Shown here one piece after another: positions 8,236 through 17,379 of a stretch of 64,000 nucleotides of DNA (positions are counted from its first letter, which is position 1; every line of letters begins with the position of its first letter). A model generated the notes under the pieces. That model was not told the origin of the DNA, did not search any database, and was given only the letters and a program-made list of their open reading frames with translations. The position numbers were made by a program, and so were the translations under genes. Source of the DNA: Acidobacteriaceae bacterium (lineage in GTDB: Bacteria > Acidobacteriota > Terriglobia > Terriglobales > Acidobacteriaceae); contig DAIDLI010000080.1 of assembly GCA_027449545.1 (NCBI GenBank), positions 1-64,000 of the forward strand, in the 5' to 3' direction.

Positions 8236-10047
8236 ATGGAAACTGGACTGCAACCGCCTGCCCCGGAACTTCCGCGAGACGATGCGTTGAGAAGCCGTGG
8301 CAAGCGATTTCTGGCTTGGGCCACGACCCGTGAGGCAGTTGTTTTTCTTGCCTTCACGCTCTACTTCCTGATGTACGGCCTCACGCCCATCTTGGGCGGC
8401 GACGGCATGGGCCTGGTAGGCGCCGATGAGCCGCGCTACGCCCAGATCGCGCATGAGATGCTGGAGCGGTTCGACGCCGCCCACACCCTCAAGGGCAAGC
8501 TAAGCGCCTGCGTTACTCCTTACCTGTACGGCCGCCCCTGGCTGGAAAAGCCAGCCCTCTACTACTGGCGCGCAATGTTCCTGTTCCAGGACTTCGGCGT
8601 TCACGACTGGAGCGCCCGTCTGCCTTCGACGACCTTCGCGTTCGTCATGATCTGCCTGATTTACCTGCACATGCGGCGATTCCGGCCGGGAGGACACCTG
8701 GACGCGGCGTTGATCACCGTGGCATGCGCGGGCATTCTGGGCTTCTCCCGGGGCGCGTCCACGGACATGCAACTGGCCGCTCCGCTTTGTATAGGGCTGT
8801 TAGGCTGGTATGCCTGGTACGAGACCGGATCCAAGTTCTGGCTGTACGACATCTATTTCTTTACCGGCCTGGCTACCTTGGCCAAGGGGCCGGTGGCGCC
8901 GTTCCTTGCCTTGCTCATCATCTTCTCCTTCGCGCTTTTGCGCCGCGAGTGGAAGATCGTGCCGCGCACCTTGTGGTGGCCCGGCATCCTGCTGTATTTC
9001 GCCATCGTGCTGCCCTGGTTCATCGCCGTCCAGCATCAGAACCCGACGTTTTTCCACGAATTTTTCCTCCAGCAGAATCTCGAGCGATTCGGCACCAATC
9101 TCTACCGGCACCGACAGCCGATGTGGTACTACATCGTCGTCGTCATTCTGGCCGTGATGCCGTGGTCGGTGGTGGCGATTCGCGCTCTCATTGACGGCGT
9201 GCAGACCTCGGTGGCCGAGTGGCGGCTGCGCCACTCCCGCAAGGAAGAGCCGGAGGTGAGCCGGCCGGGCGACGCCTTCCCTGAGTTCCTGGTTCTGTGG
9301 GCGCTCATCCCCATTCTCTTCTTCAGCTTCTCGCAGTCGAAGCTGCCCGGCTATATTCTGCCGTCGATTCCGCCCATCACCATTCTCACCGGCGATTACA
9401 TCTTCCGCCGGCGCCGTGCCGGCTTGAATCCCTGGCTGCTCAACGGCCATGCCGCCGTTTGCGCGATCCTGACGGCGGCCACGCTGCTGCTTCCGTGGTT
9501 TGTTCTGCACGGAGCCAGCATGCCGCCCGGGAAGGCAGTCGTTGCGGCGGCAGCCGCGGCCTGCGGCGCGGCGCTCTTCATTCTGGTGGTCACCAACGCC
9601 TTCGGGCTCGCGCACCTGCGCCTGGCCACCTGCTCCGTCCTGGTGGTTCTGCTGCTCTACCTCTATGGCGTGGGACCGTTCTTCGGCATTCCGGCAATTC
9701 CCTCCACCAAGCATGTGATCCATGTGCTGGATCGAGCCTACTCCGCACGCCCGCTCGCCCAGCGATTGGCCGAGATTGCTCCGCCGACCGAAACCGTAGC
9801 CGTGTTCCGGGTGCGGCGCGACATGGAATACGGCCTGTCGTTCTATCGCAACCACGAGGTGGTGAACTACGAGGAAACCGGCGTGCCGCCCCAGCAGCAC
9901 ATCCTGGTAGTCCGGATCACCGGAAAGCACGGCATCGACCTGCATTCCCAGGAGGCTCTGGCCGACTATCTCCAAGGCCGTCAATACCAGGAACTGTTTC
10001 CCTGGCCGGAACGGGGACTGGAAGTGTATCTTGTCGGGAAGCGCTGA
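8236..10047 (+). CDS. ArnT/PMT-like membrane glycosyltransferase (GT83-type)
   Basis: The protein has 603 residues, many hydrophobic segments, and the conserved luminal acidic motif DEPRYAQIAHEML (about 62-74) of dolichyl-/polyprenyl-phosphate-sugar transferases such as ArnT (aminoarabinose transfer to lipid A). The first membrane segment is at about 30-50 (AVVFLAFTLYFLMYGL), and a GRPWLEKPALYYW segment follows the first external loop, as in ArnT/PMT_2 proteins. The C-terminal 100 residues are soluble. It acts in the inner membrane using an undecaprenyl-phosphate-linked sugar. The acceptor (lipid A, protein or polysaccharide) is not evident. A GGAG element lies about 13 bases before the ATG. 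Confidence 0.82.
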   Translation: METGLQPPAPELPRDDALRSRGKRFLAWATTREAVVFLAFTLYFLMYGLTPILGGDGMGLVGADEPRYAQIAHEMLERFDAAHTLKGKLSACVTPYLYGRPWLEKPALYYWRAMFLFQDFGVHDWSARLPSTTFAFVMICLIYLHMRRFRPGGHLDAALITVACAGILGFSRGASTDMQLAAPLCIGLLGWYAWYETGSKFWLYDIYFFTGLATLAKGPVAPFLALLIIFSFALLRREWKIVPRTLWWPGILLYFAIVLPWFIAVQHQNPTFFHEFFLQQNLERFGTNLYRHRQPMWYYIVVVILAVMPWSVVAIRALIDGVQTSVAEWRLRHSRKEEPEVSRPGDAFPEFLVLWALIPILFFSFSQSKLPGYILPSIPPITILTGDYIFRRRRAGLNPWLLNGHAAVCAILTAATLLLPWFVLHGASMPPGKAVVAAAAAACGAALFILVVTNAFGLAHLRLATCSVLVVLLLYLYGVGPFFGIPAIPSTKHVIHVLDRAYSARPLAQRLAEIAPPTETVAVFRVRRDMEYGLSFYRNHEVVNYEETGVPPQQHILVVRITGKHGIDLHSQEALADYLQGRQYQELFPWPERGLEVYLVGKR

Positions 10048-10166
10048 TCGCTTCGATTGCGCCCCCAGTTAGCGGGGCGCAGCATTCACCGAAGCCCCAT
10101 CGCCGGATACGGCACAGTCCGCTGAGCGTCATCAGCGCAGGTTGCCGCGTCTAAGTAGACAACTGA

Positions 10167-11150
10167 ATGGCAGCCGGAACCTCTTTCGAGATCCTCGACC
10201 TGCGCCACTTTGCGGCGCCCAGCCTGCGTCCTCTTCTGGATGCCGAAGGCGAGTTGTGGAAGCAACGCCTGCACTGGGACTACCGCGCCTCAGCGCGCCT
10301 GCTGATGCAGTACCTGGACAGCCGCATGCTCCCCGGCTATGCCGCCCTGGAAGCCGACCACCCCATCGGCTACGTATTCAGCGTGTATGAGGAGACGAAG
10401 GCGGTGATCGGTGAGGTCTTCGCCCTGGCCGGCTCCGCGGACGGCGGCGGATCGGCGCAGAAAGTCGAAGAGACCCTGCTCCACCACCTGCTCGAGCTGC
10501 TGCTCAATTCGCCGCAGGTCGAACGAATCGAATCGCAGTTGCTGCTGCACCCCACCGGCTCCCACTCCGCCGTCTTCCAGGAGGCCGGCTTCGACGTTTT
10601 CCGCCGCCTGTTCATGGTGCTGCCCTTACAGCGCCATGCGGTGACACCCCAAATCGAGCTCCCCGGCGGAATGGAACTGCGGCCGTGGAGCGATCAGGAC
10701 CTGTCCGCCGCCGCCCGCCTGATCTGCGAGGCGTACCACGCCCACCCCGACAGCCTGATCAACGATCAGTATCGAACCATCTATGGGTCTACGCGGTTCC
10801 TCAACAACATCGTCCGCTACTCGGGTTGCGGGGTCTTCTCCGCTCCGGTTTCACATGTCGTCTTCGATCGCGTCCGCCGGGAAATCGTGGCCCTGGTGCT
10901 GGGCTCGCGGGTGAGCCCGCAGAGCGGGCACATCACCCAAATCTGCGTTCACCCCGCCTACCGCCGCCGCGGCCTCGCGCGCCTTCTGCTCTCCGTAGCT
11001 GCTGCGGGCTTCGTGCGCCAGGGCGCCAGCGAAATCTCTCTGACCGTCACCGAGGCCAACACCAACGCCATCCAGCTCTACCAGGAAGAGGGCTACGCCT
11101 GCCGGCACCGCTTCGACGCCGCCGTCTGGCAGCGGCCGCATCTCGGCTGA
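10167..11150 (+). CDS. GNAT acetyltransferase with two GNAT-like halves
   Basis: The 327-residue protein ends in a clear GNAT domain: ITQICVHPAYRRRGLARLLL (about 252-271) is the acetyl-CoA-binding R-x-x-G-x-G/A motif, followed by SLTVTEANTNAIQLYQEEGY. The first half (about 5-160) also reads like a degenerate GNAT fold (GYVFSVYEETKAVIGEVF) but lacks a convincing CoA loop, so only the C-terminal half is likely catalytic. The substrate is unknown. The gene stands alone on the plus strand, with 119 bases between it and the glycosyltransferase gene. Confidence 0.75.
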   Translation: MAAGTSFEILDLRHFAAPSLRPLLDAEGELWKQRLHWDYRASARLLMQYLDSRMLPGYAALEADHPIGYVFSVYEETKAVIGEVFALAGSADGGGSAQKVEETLLHHLLELLLNSPQVERIESQLLLHPTGSHSAVFQEAGFDVFRRLFMVLPLQRHAVTPQIELPGGMELRPWSDQDLSAAARLICEAYHAHPDSLINDQYRTIYGSTRFLNNIVRYSGCGVFSAPVSHVVFDRVRREIVALVLGSRVSPQSGHITQICVHPAYRRRGLARLLLSVAAAGFVRQGASEISLTVTEANTNAIQLYQEEGYACRHRFDAAVWQRPHLG

Positions 11151-11241
11151 AAGCACACTCGGTTGCCGACTTGATACTCGCCCTTTCACCGGGAAATAAA
11201 AGAACGGGGCGCGGCAGAGTGCCGGTTGAGTCCAACAGGCG

Positions 11242-12012
11242 CTACTTGATCACGCCGCGCTCGCTGCGCTCGAGAAAACGGACGAGTAGAGCCACATCTT
11301 CGCCGTCCAGACCGCGCAGCTTTTCCATCGCTTGCGAGGTGTTCATTTTGGATGCCAGCAGGACGCGGAAAGCCTTTTGCAGCGTCTGTAGCCGCTCCGG
11401 CGAGAAGCCCCGGCGCTGCAATCCGATCTTGTTGATGCCAAATGCTTTGTTTTCCCGTCGCGCCGAGGTGAGCGAGAAAGGCAGCACGTCCTGGGTAACG
11501 ATCGTGCCGCCGCCAATGAAGGCGTGCGCGCCCACCACGCAGTGCTGATGCACCGGGCAGAAGGCTCCCAGGGTGACATAATCTTCCAGCGTGACGTGCC
11601 CGGCCAGGGTGGCGGAGTTGGCCAGAATGCAGTGGCTCCCGATCAGGCTGTCATGACCGACATGGGCGTAGGCCATCAGCAGGTTGTTCGAGCCCAGCCG
11701 GGTGACGCCGCCGCCCCCCACCGTGCCCCGGCTCACCGTCACGCACTCGCGGATGGTGTTGTCGTCGCCCAGTTCGGTCTCGGTGGGCTCGCCCTTGTAC
11801 TTCAGGTCCTGCGGAGCGACGCCTACCGAGCAGAAGGGATAAAAGGTGTTGCGCGCGCCGATACGGGTGTGGCCGTCGAGGACGACGTGCGAGATGAGGT
11901 TGCAGCCCTCGCCCAGTACGACCTCGGCTCCGATGGTGCAGAAGGGGCCCACGGTGCAGGAGTCCGGAATCCGGGCTCCGGGCGCAATGATCGCGCTCGG
12001 ATGAATGCTCAC
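11242..12012 (-). CDS. lpxA: Acyl-ACP--UDP-N-acetylglucosamine O-acyltransferase
   Basis: LpxA transfers a 3-hydroxyacyl chain from ACP to UDP-GlcNAc in the first step of lipid A synthesis. The 256-residue length matches the family. Left-handed beta-helix hexapeptide repeats fill the N-terminal two thirds. The catalytic His region is CPVHQHC and the C-terminal helical part includes [17 protein letters not shown]. The start overlaps the fabZ stop by four bases. The fabZ-lpxA pair is a classical LPS arrangement and shows that this organism makes lipid A. Confidence 0.94.
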   Translation of the reverse strand: MSIHPSAIIAPGARIPDSCTVGPFCTIGAEVVLGEGCNLISHVVLDGHTRIGARNTFYPFCSVGVAPQDLKYKGEPTETELGDDNTIRECVTVSRGTVGGGGVTRLGSNNLLMAYAHVGHDSLIGSHCILANSATLAGHVTLEDYVTLGAFCPVHQHCVVGAHAFIGGGTIVTQDVLPFSLTSARRENKAFGINKIGLQRRGFSPERLQTLQKAFRVLLASKMNTSQAMEKLRGLDGEDVALLVRFLERSERGVIK

Positions 12013-12518
12013 TCCGCGCTCTCCCGGGTGCCAGCGGCTGTCGCCGGTTCTTCTTCCCTCTTGTCAGCGGCTGTCCGTTGCGGGTTTCGCGGCACGATCT
12101 GGCAGGTCAGGGTGGCTTCGCAGGCCAGCTTGCCATCCACGAAGGCCTTGCCTTCCATCCGGCCCGCTCGGGAGCGCATCGCTAATGCCTCGATCTCAAA
12201 CCGAATCTGGTCGCCGGGTGTGACGGGGCGGCGGAACTTCGCGCGCTCGATGCCGGTGAAAACCACCAGCTTGGTGTGGCGGTCGGGAATCTCGGACATC
12301 ATGAGGATAGCCCCGGCCTGGGCCATTGCCTCGACGACCAGGACGCCGGGCATGATCGGATGGTCGGGAAAATGCCCTTGAAAACAGGGCTCGTTCACGG
12401 TCACGTTCTTGATGGCAACGAGGCGCTTGGCGCGCTCGAACTCGATCACCCGGTCGATGAGCAGAAAAGGATAGCGATGCGGCAGGAGATCCATGATCTC
12501 CTGAATGTCGAACGTCAT
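12009..12518 (-). CDS. fabZ: 3-hydroxyacyl-ACP dehydratase FabZ
   Basis: FabZ dehydrates 3-hydroxyacyl-ACP in fatty-acid elongation. The hot-dog-fold signature is complete: [11 protein letters not shown] near residue 14 and the active-site helix [19 protein letters not shown] with catalytic His and Glu. The family is normally about 145-155 residues. Here a Glu/Ala-rich extension of about 20 residues at the C-terminus gives 169. It is translationally coupled to lpxA downstream, balancing fatty-acid elongation with lipid A acylation from the same 3-hydroxyacyl-ACP pool. Confidence 0.93.
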   Translation of the reverse strand: MTFDIQEIMDLLPHRYPFLLIDRVIEFERAKRLVAIKNVTVNEPCFQGHFPDHPIMPGVLVVEAMAQAGAILMMSEIPDRHTKLVVFTGIERAKFRRPVTPGDQIRFEIEALAMRSRAGRMEGKAFVDGKLACEATLTCQIVPRNPQRTAADKREEEPATAAGTRESAE

Positions 12519-12584
12519 AGTGGCTCCAGAGCAACGCCTCGGCCGGCGGGCGCTCCGTCTGGATTATAAATAGACGCTCTGCCG

Positions 12585-13385
12585 CTATTTGCCCTTGGTG
12601 TGCCGTGCGACCTGGTCCACATCCCAAAAGCCGGCGGGCAGCTTCTGGTTGTAGCGCACAAGGGTGATGTAGAACTGGCGCTGCATCTCGCCGTTCTTGG
12701 AGCGGCTGATGGTGTAGGGCGTGGCGATGCCGTCCACCATGTGGTAGTCGTCGTACTCCTCGGTGTCGGTGTTCTTGTCGTGGTAAACGGGGTCGCGCCA
12801 CTGGAAGCTGCGCTGCAACGGCAGATGGGTCTGGGAGTCCAGCAGGATAGTGATGGAGTCGTTCTGGGGCGAGATGAGGGTGACCTGCTGGGCGAGATGC
12901 CGCTCGGCCATGGTCTGGCCTTCATAGATAAGGATGGTCCGGGGGTCCTTCATCCAGACCTTCACGGCGGTCTCGATGGAATGATTGCGGCGGCGCAGGA
13001 AGTCCTGGAGTTGGTCCTTGGGCATGGCTCGCTTGCCGCGGTAGGTGACCTCCCATCCCTGCTGGCCGATGTACATCTCATCCACGTCGCGATGCTTGGT
13101 GACCTCGACGCGGTCCTTGTCGGGCCAGGCGTGGTACTCGTAGATCAGCGTGGTACCCGGGTCGGGATTCCCGTGGAAGAAGGCGGCCACCTGGCCCTCC
13201 AGCATCTGGTTCTGCATGTTCAGCCAGGCATCGCCGCCCATGGCCTGAACCATGGCATCCAGCGCGGCCCGCGCCTGCTGCGCGTTCTTCTCCGCGTCCT
13301 GGTTTCCGGATTGGGCGCGCACCGCCACCGCGCCCGCCATAAGCAGAACCGCCGCCAAAGCGGCTAAAGCTTTTTGTGGAGTCAT
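12585..13385 (-). CDS. Secreted LolA/outer-membrane-lipoprotein-sorting-like hypothetical protein
   Basis: The start is set at the ATG at 13385 because an AAGGAGG ribosome-binding site lies just upstream and a signal peptide follows (MTPQKALAALAAVLLMAGA... ending VRAQS). The mature protein (about 240 residues) has the pattern common in Acidobacteriota periplasmic proteins: AALDAMVQAMGGDAWLNMQ at the N-terminus, then many beta strands (WEVTYRGKRAM, TISRSKNGEMQRQFYITLVRYNQ). The fold resembles LolA/LolB-type half barrels, which is inference. No catalytic motif is visible. It is followed by fabZ-lpxA on the same strand, 66 bases apart. Confidence 0.6.
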   Translation of the reverse strand: MTPQKALAALAAVLLMAGAVAVRAQSGNQDAEKNAQQARAALDAMVQAMGGDAWLNMQNQMLEGQVAAFFHGNPDPGTTLIYEYHAWPDKDRVEVTKHRDVDEMYIGQQGWEVTYRGKRAMPKDQLQDFLRRRNHSIETAVKVWMKDPRTILIYEGQTMAERHLAQQVTLISPQNDSITILLDSQTHLPLQRSFQWRDPVYHDKNTDTEEYDDYHMVDGIATPYTISRSKNGEMQRQFYITLVRYNQKLPAGFWDVDQVARHTKGK

Positions 13386-13465
13386 TCGCCTCCTTAGTGC
13401 GTGGGGCAAAAGTACCGAGCCTCCAGAATAGACGCGCGGGAGGGGCGGAGGGATACCAAAGTGGC

Positions 13466-14269
13466 CTAGCCGACCAGCACCGAGCCACCGTTGACGTTCA
13501 GCACCTCGCCGGAGATCGAACCCGCCAGCGGAGTGCACAGGAAGAGCACCGGCCCGGCGATCTCACGTGGAGTGGCCACCCGTCCGACGGGAATGGTAGC
13601 CGCGATCTTCGGGCCCAGTACGGGATCGTTCACGGCCGGCGCCGCCATCTCTGTACCCACCCAGCCGGGAGCTACGCAGTTCACCCGGATGCCTTGCGGA
13701 GCCAGCTCGCTGGACAGGCTCTTGGTCAGGCTGATGAGCGCACCCTTGCTGGCCGCGTAGTCGGCATGGAAGGCTTCGCCGCGCTGCCCGGCCGTTGAGC
13801 TGATGAGGACGATGTGGCCGGTGATGCCACCCGGGGCCGGAGCGGCGGATTGCGCTTGCCGTTCCAATTGAGCCACGGCAGCCCGCACCAGGCCGAACAC
13901 CGCATCGAGATTGATGGCCATCGTGCGCCGCCACTGCTCGCTGGTCATGCGGGCAATGGGGGCATCCTGGGGCGGCCAGATGCCGTGGTTGGCGACCAGG
14001 ATATCGAGCCGGCCGAAGCCGGCCACGGCAGCTTCAACCAGGGCCTGGCCCGCCGCGGGCGAATCCAGATCCTGCTGGATTGCGCGGCAGCGCTCCGGGC
14101 CCCTGCATTCATCGCAGAGAGCCTCGGCCCGGCTTTGCGCCTGGTGATAGTTGAAGACGACCCGGGCTCCGGCCTCGGTGAAGAGCCGCACCGTCTCTGC
14201 GCCGATACCGCGCGCCCCGCCGGTGATCAGAGCGACCTTGCCTTCCAAATTCAGCGATATGCCATGCAT
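13466..14269 (-). CDS. SDR-family oxidoreductase (FabG-like)
   Basis: A classical short-chain dehydrogenase of 267 residues: cofactor motif TGGARGIGAE near the N-terminus, NHG stretch (VANHGIWPP), the catalytic Ser in HIVLISSTAG, YAASKGALISLTKS with the Tyr-x-x-x-Lys pair, and the C-terminal NVNGGSVL strand. It uses NAD(P)H to reduce or oxidise a carbonyl/hydroxyl substrate that cannot be inferred. The ATG at 14269 places LEGKVALITGG at the usual distance from the N-terminus. Longer upstream reading frames have no family similarity. Confidence 0.85.
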   Translation of the reverse strand: MHGISLNLEGKVALITGGARGIGAETVRLFTEAGARVVFNYHQAQSRAEALCDECRGPERCRAIQQDLDSPAAGQALVEAAVAGFGRLDILVANHGIWPPQDAPIARMTSEQWRRTMAINLDAVFGLVRAAVAQLERQAQSAAPAPGGITGHIVLISSTAGQRGEAFHADYAASKGALISLTKSLSSELAPQGIRVNCVAPGWVGTEMAAPAVNDPVLGPKIAATIPVGRVATPREIAGPVLFLCTPLAGSISGEVLNVNGGSVLVG

Positions 14270-14336
14270 GATGTTGTGGCCAGCGATGCCTCGGCCCAAG
14301 TGACGGCAGAACGCCGCCCTGCGGGCTCTTTTATTC

Positions 14337-14867
14337 TTACCGATCCAGCCCCTGCCCTGAAGCGCGGTGCGCACTGGGCTGGCGCGGCGTTCTTCCGGCT
14401 CGTGGCGGAGTCTTTGCGGCGCCTGCGGTGCTTGCCTTGCCCTGCGCCTTCGGGTTGGAGCGCCGCACCGGCAGCTTCTTTCGTCGATCGTGCTCATTTG
14501 CAGGTATCGCCAGAAGAGATTGCGTGCGCTTGGGCAGCCGGTCAAAGATCAGATCGTGCGCACGCCGCAGTTCCTCTTCAATCTGCCGCGGCCGCAGAAC
14601 ATCCCAGCGCTCCAGCGCTACCCAGTGGGCGCGAGCCAGGTGAGGCGCTGGCATCACGCCGTCGATCTCCAGCAGTTCGTGGAAACGCTCGGCCCCGCAG
14701 TGAAACCACAGCACGCCTCTTCCGGAGCCGTCCAGATCCGTCATGGCGAACATCTTGCCGCCGATCTCGCGGGCGCCCGCCCAGTAGACGAGATGATGCC
14801 CCCAGTTCAGCGTCTCCTGCACGTGCGGCAGAGCCAGGCAGATGGCTCGAATTCGCTCGTTGTCCAT
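14337..14867 (-). CDS. MmcQ/YjbR-family DNA-binding-like protein
   Basis: The ATG at 14867 begins MDNERIRAICLALPHV, the usual start of YjbR/MmcQ proteins. The core (about 1-115) shows GGKMFAMTDLD and the LRPRQIEEELRRAHDLIFDRLP helix. A Lys/Arg/Ala-rich tail (about 120-176) is added and could bind nucleic acid. Members have a double-wing fold related to CyaY, and their role is not firmly known. The start codon overlaps the stop of the adenosine deaminase gene (TGATG), so the two are coupled. Confidence 0.75.
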   Translation of the reverse strand: MDNERIRAICLALPHVQETLNWGHHLVYWAGAREIGGKMFAMTDLDGSGRGVLWFHCGAERFHELLEIDGVMPAPHLARAHWVALERWDVLRPRQIEEELRRAHDLIFDRLPKRTQSLLAIPANEHDRRKKLPVRRSNPKAQGKASTAGAAKTPPRAGRTPRQPSAHRASGQGLDR

Positions 14868-16468
14868 CAGAAGCGCGCCTCGAAGTCGCGGAATCTCCGC
14901 TCCAGTTCCCACTGGGCGGTGGCTTTTTCACTGCCCGCCAGAAATGCCTTGCAACTTGCGGTCGGCTGATCGCCGCCCAGCGGCTGCGCGCGGCATGGCG
15001 TCGCCGCAACCCCGAACTCGTCTGGTTCCGCCCACAGGCTTTCGCCGGGCAAAAAGTCGTGCTCCATGCTGGTGCGGGCCAGTTGCTTCAGGTCGGCGTA
15101 GCTCAGGTGGTATTCCAGCGCCGCCATCTCGTACTCGTGCGTTAAATCGATGCGGCTCACGCCCTCGTCGTCGGTGGAGAGCGCCACCGGCACGTGCGCG
15201 GCGCGATAGAGCATGAAAGGGTGCTCCGCGCCCGAGATGCCGAGAATGTCCTTATTGGAAGTGAGGTTAATCTCCACCATCACGTGGCCTTCGGCCATCT
15301 CGCGCAACAGGCCCTCAGCATTGGTCTCGTCCATCACGTCCACGCCGTGTCCGATGCGCTCAGCCTGCGCGATCTTCACCGCCTGGCGGATGTGGAAGCG
15401 CAGGCCCTCGGGCGGCACCAGGCCCTCCGCCAGCTCGCCGGCATGGAGCGCGATATGCACTCTGGGATAAAGCTCGTGCAAATACCGCACCATCTTCATC
15501 TGCAGCGTGTAATCGCGCATGGCGATGAAACCGTCCTCCGGCATCACGAAGTTGATGCCGACGAAGCCGGGCTCATGCGCGTCGATGCTCGCCTCCGCGC
15601 TTTCGAAGCCCAGGAGGGTTTGCGCAAAGACCTGCTGGGGAGGATACCCGCGCAGAACCTGATAGAGGAAGCGAATCTCCACCTGGCAGGCGGCCGCCGC
15701 CTGCGGAGTTCCGCAATGCTCTCGGCGTCTGCGTTCGGTCTCGGCACTCCGGACCTCCTCGCGGTCGGCCGCTACTTCCTGCCGCAACCCGCGGTCGAGC
15801 AGCTCCTGGCGGAACCTGGAAAAGGCTCGAGGATCGGCCTTTTGAAGATCGGGATTCCAGCCGATCGAGGAGGCAATCTGCGCCGCATGTTTGAAGGGCG
15901 GCGTCACCATCAGCTCCAGGTACTGCTCGTTCTGCGCGGCCGCGCGCCGAGCCACCTCGTCCACCCATGCGGCGGTGTGGTCCTTGAGCCCGCCGAAGCG
16001 ATCGAACGTGGCAAAGAACTGATCGTGGCCGCTCCACGCCGTGACGGGCACAAAATCGCGCATGGAAAAGGAGTCGACGAGCTTGTCGAAAAGCTCCTGA
16101 TGGGCGGCGCTCATGTTGCCCGACAGGTCTTTGGCCGGCAGCAACGGTCCGGTGCAAGGCGGCTTGGCAAAGCTCAGCGCCACGGTGTTCACGCACAGCC
16201 CGTCCTCGCCCGCCTCGCGGATAAAGGTCTCGGCGTACACCGCGCCGGAGAGGTGCACATGCAGGTCGGCGCCCTTGGGAAAATCGGTCAGGAAGGCGCG
16301 CAGCGCCGGGGGTCCCTCCCGCACCGCTGCTTCATAGGCGCGGGTGGCGCGCGCCCCGTCCAGTTGGGGGGACTCGAAAGACGCCTGCCCCCGCGCCGAA
16401 ACAGCGATGGCAGATGCGCCGGCACACAGCAGCGCGAGCACAGTGCGGAGGCTTGGCATAATTGCCAT
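14867..16468 (-). CDS. Secreted adenosine deaminase-like amidohydrolase
   Basis: The protein has an N-terminal signal peptide (MPSLRTVLALLCAGASAIAVSA) and the adenosine deaminase fold. Metal-binding DLHVHLSGA with the H-x-H pair is near residue 70, followed by HAGE, GHGVD and STDDEGVSR, which match the His/Glu/Asp zinc and catalytic residues of ADA. An insertion with several Cys (CVNTVALSFAKPPC and CGTPQAAAAC) fits an exported protein with disulfides. ADA converts adenosine to inosine; secreted ADA-type enzymes are called ADGF/CECR1 in animals. Activity on adenosine itself is inference. Two possible starts three codons apart (16468 and 16459) both keep the signal peptide. Confidence 0.83.
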   Translation of the reverse strand: MAIMPSLRTVLALLCAGASAIAVSARGQASFESPQLDGARATRAYEAAVREGPPALRAFLTDFPKGADLHVHLSGAVYAETFIREAGEDGLCVNTVALSFAKPPCTGPLLPAKDLSGNMSAAHQELFDKLVDSFSMRDFVPVTAWSGHDQFFATFDRFGGLKDHTAAWVDEVARRAAAQNEQYLELMVTPPFKHAAQIASSIGWNPDLQKADPRAFSRFRQELLDRGLRQEVAADREEVRSAETERRRREHCGTPQAAAACQVEIRFLYQVLRGYPPQQVFAQTLLGFESAEASIDAHEPGFVGINFVMPEDGFIAMRDYTLQMKMVRYLHELYPRVHIALHAGELAEGLVPPEGLRFHIRQAVKIAQAERIGHGVDVMDETNAEGLLREMAEGHVMVEINLTSNKDILGISGAEHPFMLYRAAHVPVALSTDDEGVSRIDLTHEYEMAALEYHLSYADLKQLARTSMEHDFLPGESLWAEPDEFGVAATPCRAQPLGGDQPTASCKAFLAGSEKATAQWELERRFRDFEARF

Positions 16469-16670
16469 CCAGTGTAGTACGGCGCTACCGCGAGCGGGAG
16501 GATTTCGCGCGCTGGCCCTGGGAATCGAGCGGACTGGACAGGGTTTGGCCTCCGGGCTCCCAGTTGCTATACTGGGTTGGTTGTTGCAGCAAACTGCTCG
16601 TGGACCCGTCCCATCCTTTCGCCGGCTTCGCTGGCATCCGCGCAGGAAATGCAACGCAAGTCTGCACTGA

Positions 16671-16745
16671 GGCCAGGTAGCTCAGTGGTAGAGCGCGGCC
16701 CTGAAAAGGCCGGCGTCGGCGGTTCAATCCCGTCCCTGGCCACCA
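16671..16745 (+). tRNA. tRNA-Phe (anticodon GAA), CCA encoded
   Basis: A full cloverleaf is visible. The acceptor stem GGCCAGG pairs with CCTGGCC, the D arm is GCTC...GAGC, and the anticodon stem CGGCC/GGCCG holds loop CTGAAAA, giving anticodon GAA. The T arm contains TTCAATC, and discriminator A with genomically encoded CCA ends at 16745. It is transcribed away from the adenosine deaminase gene. The sequence beyond it (to 17380) is AT-richer than the surroundings, as is common at tRNA-adjacent insertion sites, but I found no repeated tRNA 3' end. Confidence 0.95.
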
Positions 16746-17308
16746 CACACAAGTACAAGATACGTGCAGCTTAAGCACTGTTTTCAAAATGGCGTGTACC
16801 TAATACGTACTTCAGGGACCGGTGCACTGAAGACTTGGGGCGATCAGTGTATTGGTACTAGACGGATACGCCTCCGCCCTCCGCTTGAAGAACCTTTTCC
16901 TGTCGCCTCGCCTCGTCTTCCAAGTGGCGGTGGGTAAGCATGAGATTCGCTTTCATCGCTCCCCGATCTTCCTACTGTTGAGCGAGCGATAAATTTGGGC
17001 TGTGCGAGAAGATACACGAGCCTGCTCAACCACACCGACAATTCCTCGATTCTAAGGCTCTCCTATTTTCGTGAGTTAATCGAGGAGGCGGGGGAAACCA
17101 ATCCGCGATATTGGGATCGGTCTGTAAACCTGCAGCTAGAGAAAATGGAAAGTCTCTGGCGGATCCAGCAAGAGGCTACTTCTCGAAAATTTGCACCCGC
17201 GCGGCGCAAAAGCGAAAAGCAGACTGGATGAGATGTTTAACTATCGCACTTCAAATGCAACAAATGCTCCGAGTGTGTATATCCCAAATTCTCCCCAAAA
17301 TTGCTTAA
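16746..17308. other. Gene-poor, AT-richer spacer after tRNA-Phe
   Basis: The stretch between tRNA-Phe and the ssb gene has lower GC than its neighbours and no convincing gene. The best candidate is a 78-codon frame at 16995-17231 on the plus strand (TTG start, peptide containing YFRELIEEAGETNPRYWD), which lacks a clear ribosome-binding site and has no recognisable family. It could be a remnant of inserted DNA. Confidence 0.4.
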
Positions 17309-17360
17309 CGTTGCGGATTCCTGCGTAAATTCTGGAATTTTTAAAGCGAAATCCGCAACG
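17309..17360. repeat. 52-bp element with perfect 11-bp inverted repeats
   Basis: CGTTGCGGATT (17309-17319) and AATCCGCAACG (17350-17360) are exact reverse complements around a 30-base AT-rich centre. It lies 19 bases beyond the ssb stop codon on the ssb template side. It could be a long-loop terminator for ssb or a small mobile relic. Confidence 0.55.
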
Positions 17361-17379
17361 AATCAAGCGATGGTGTATC

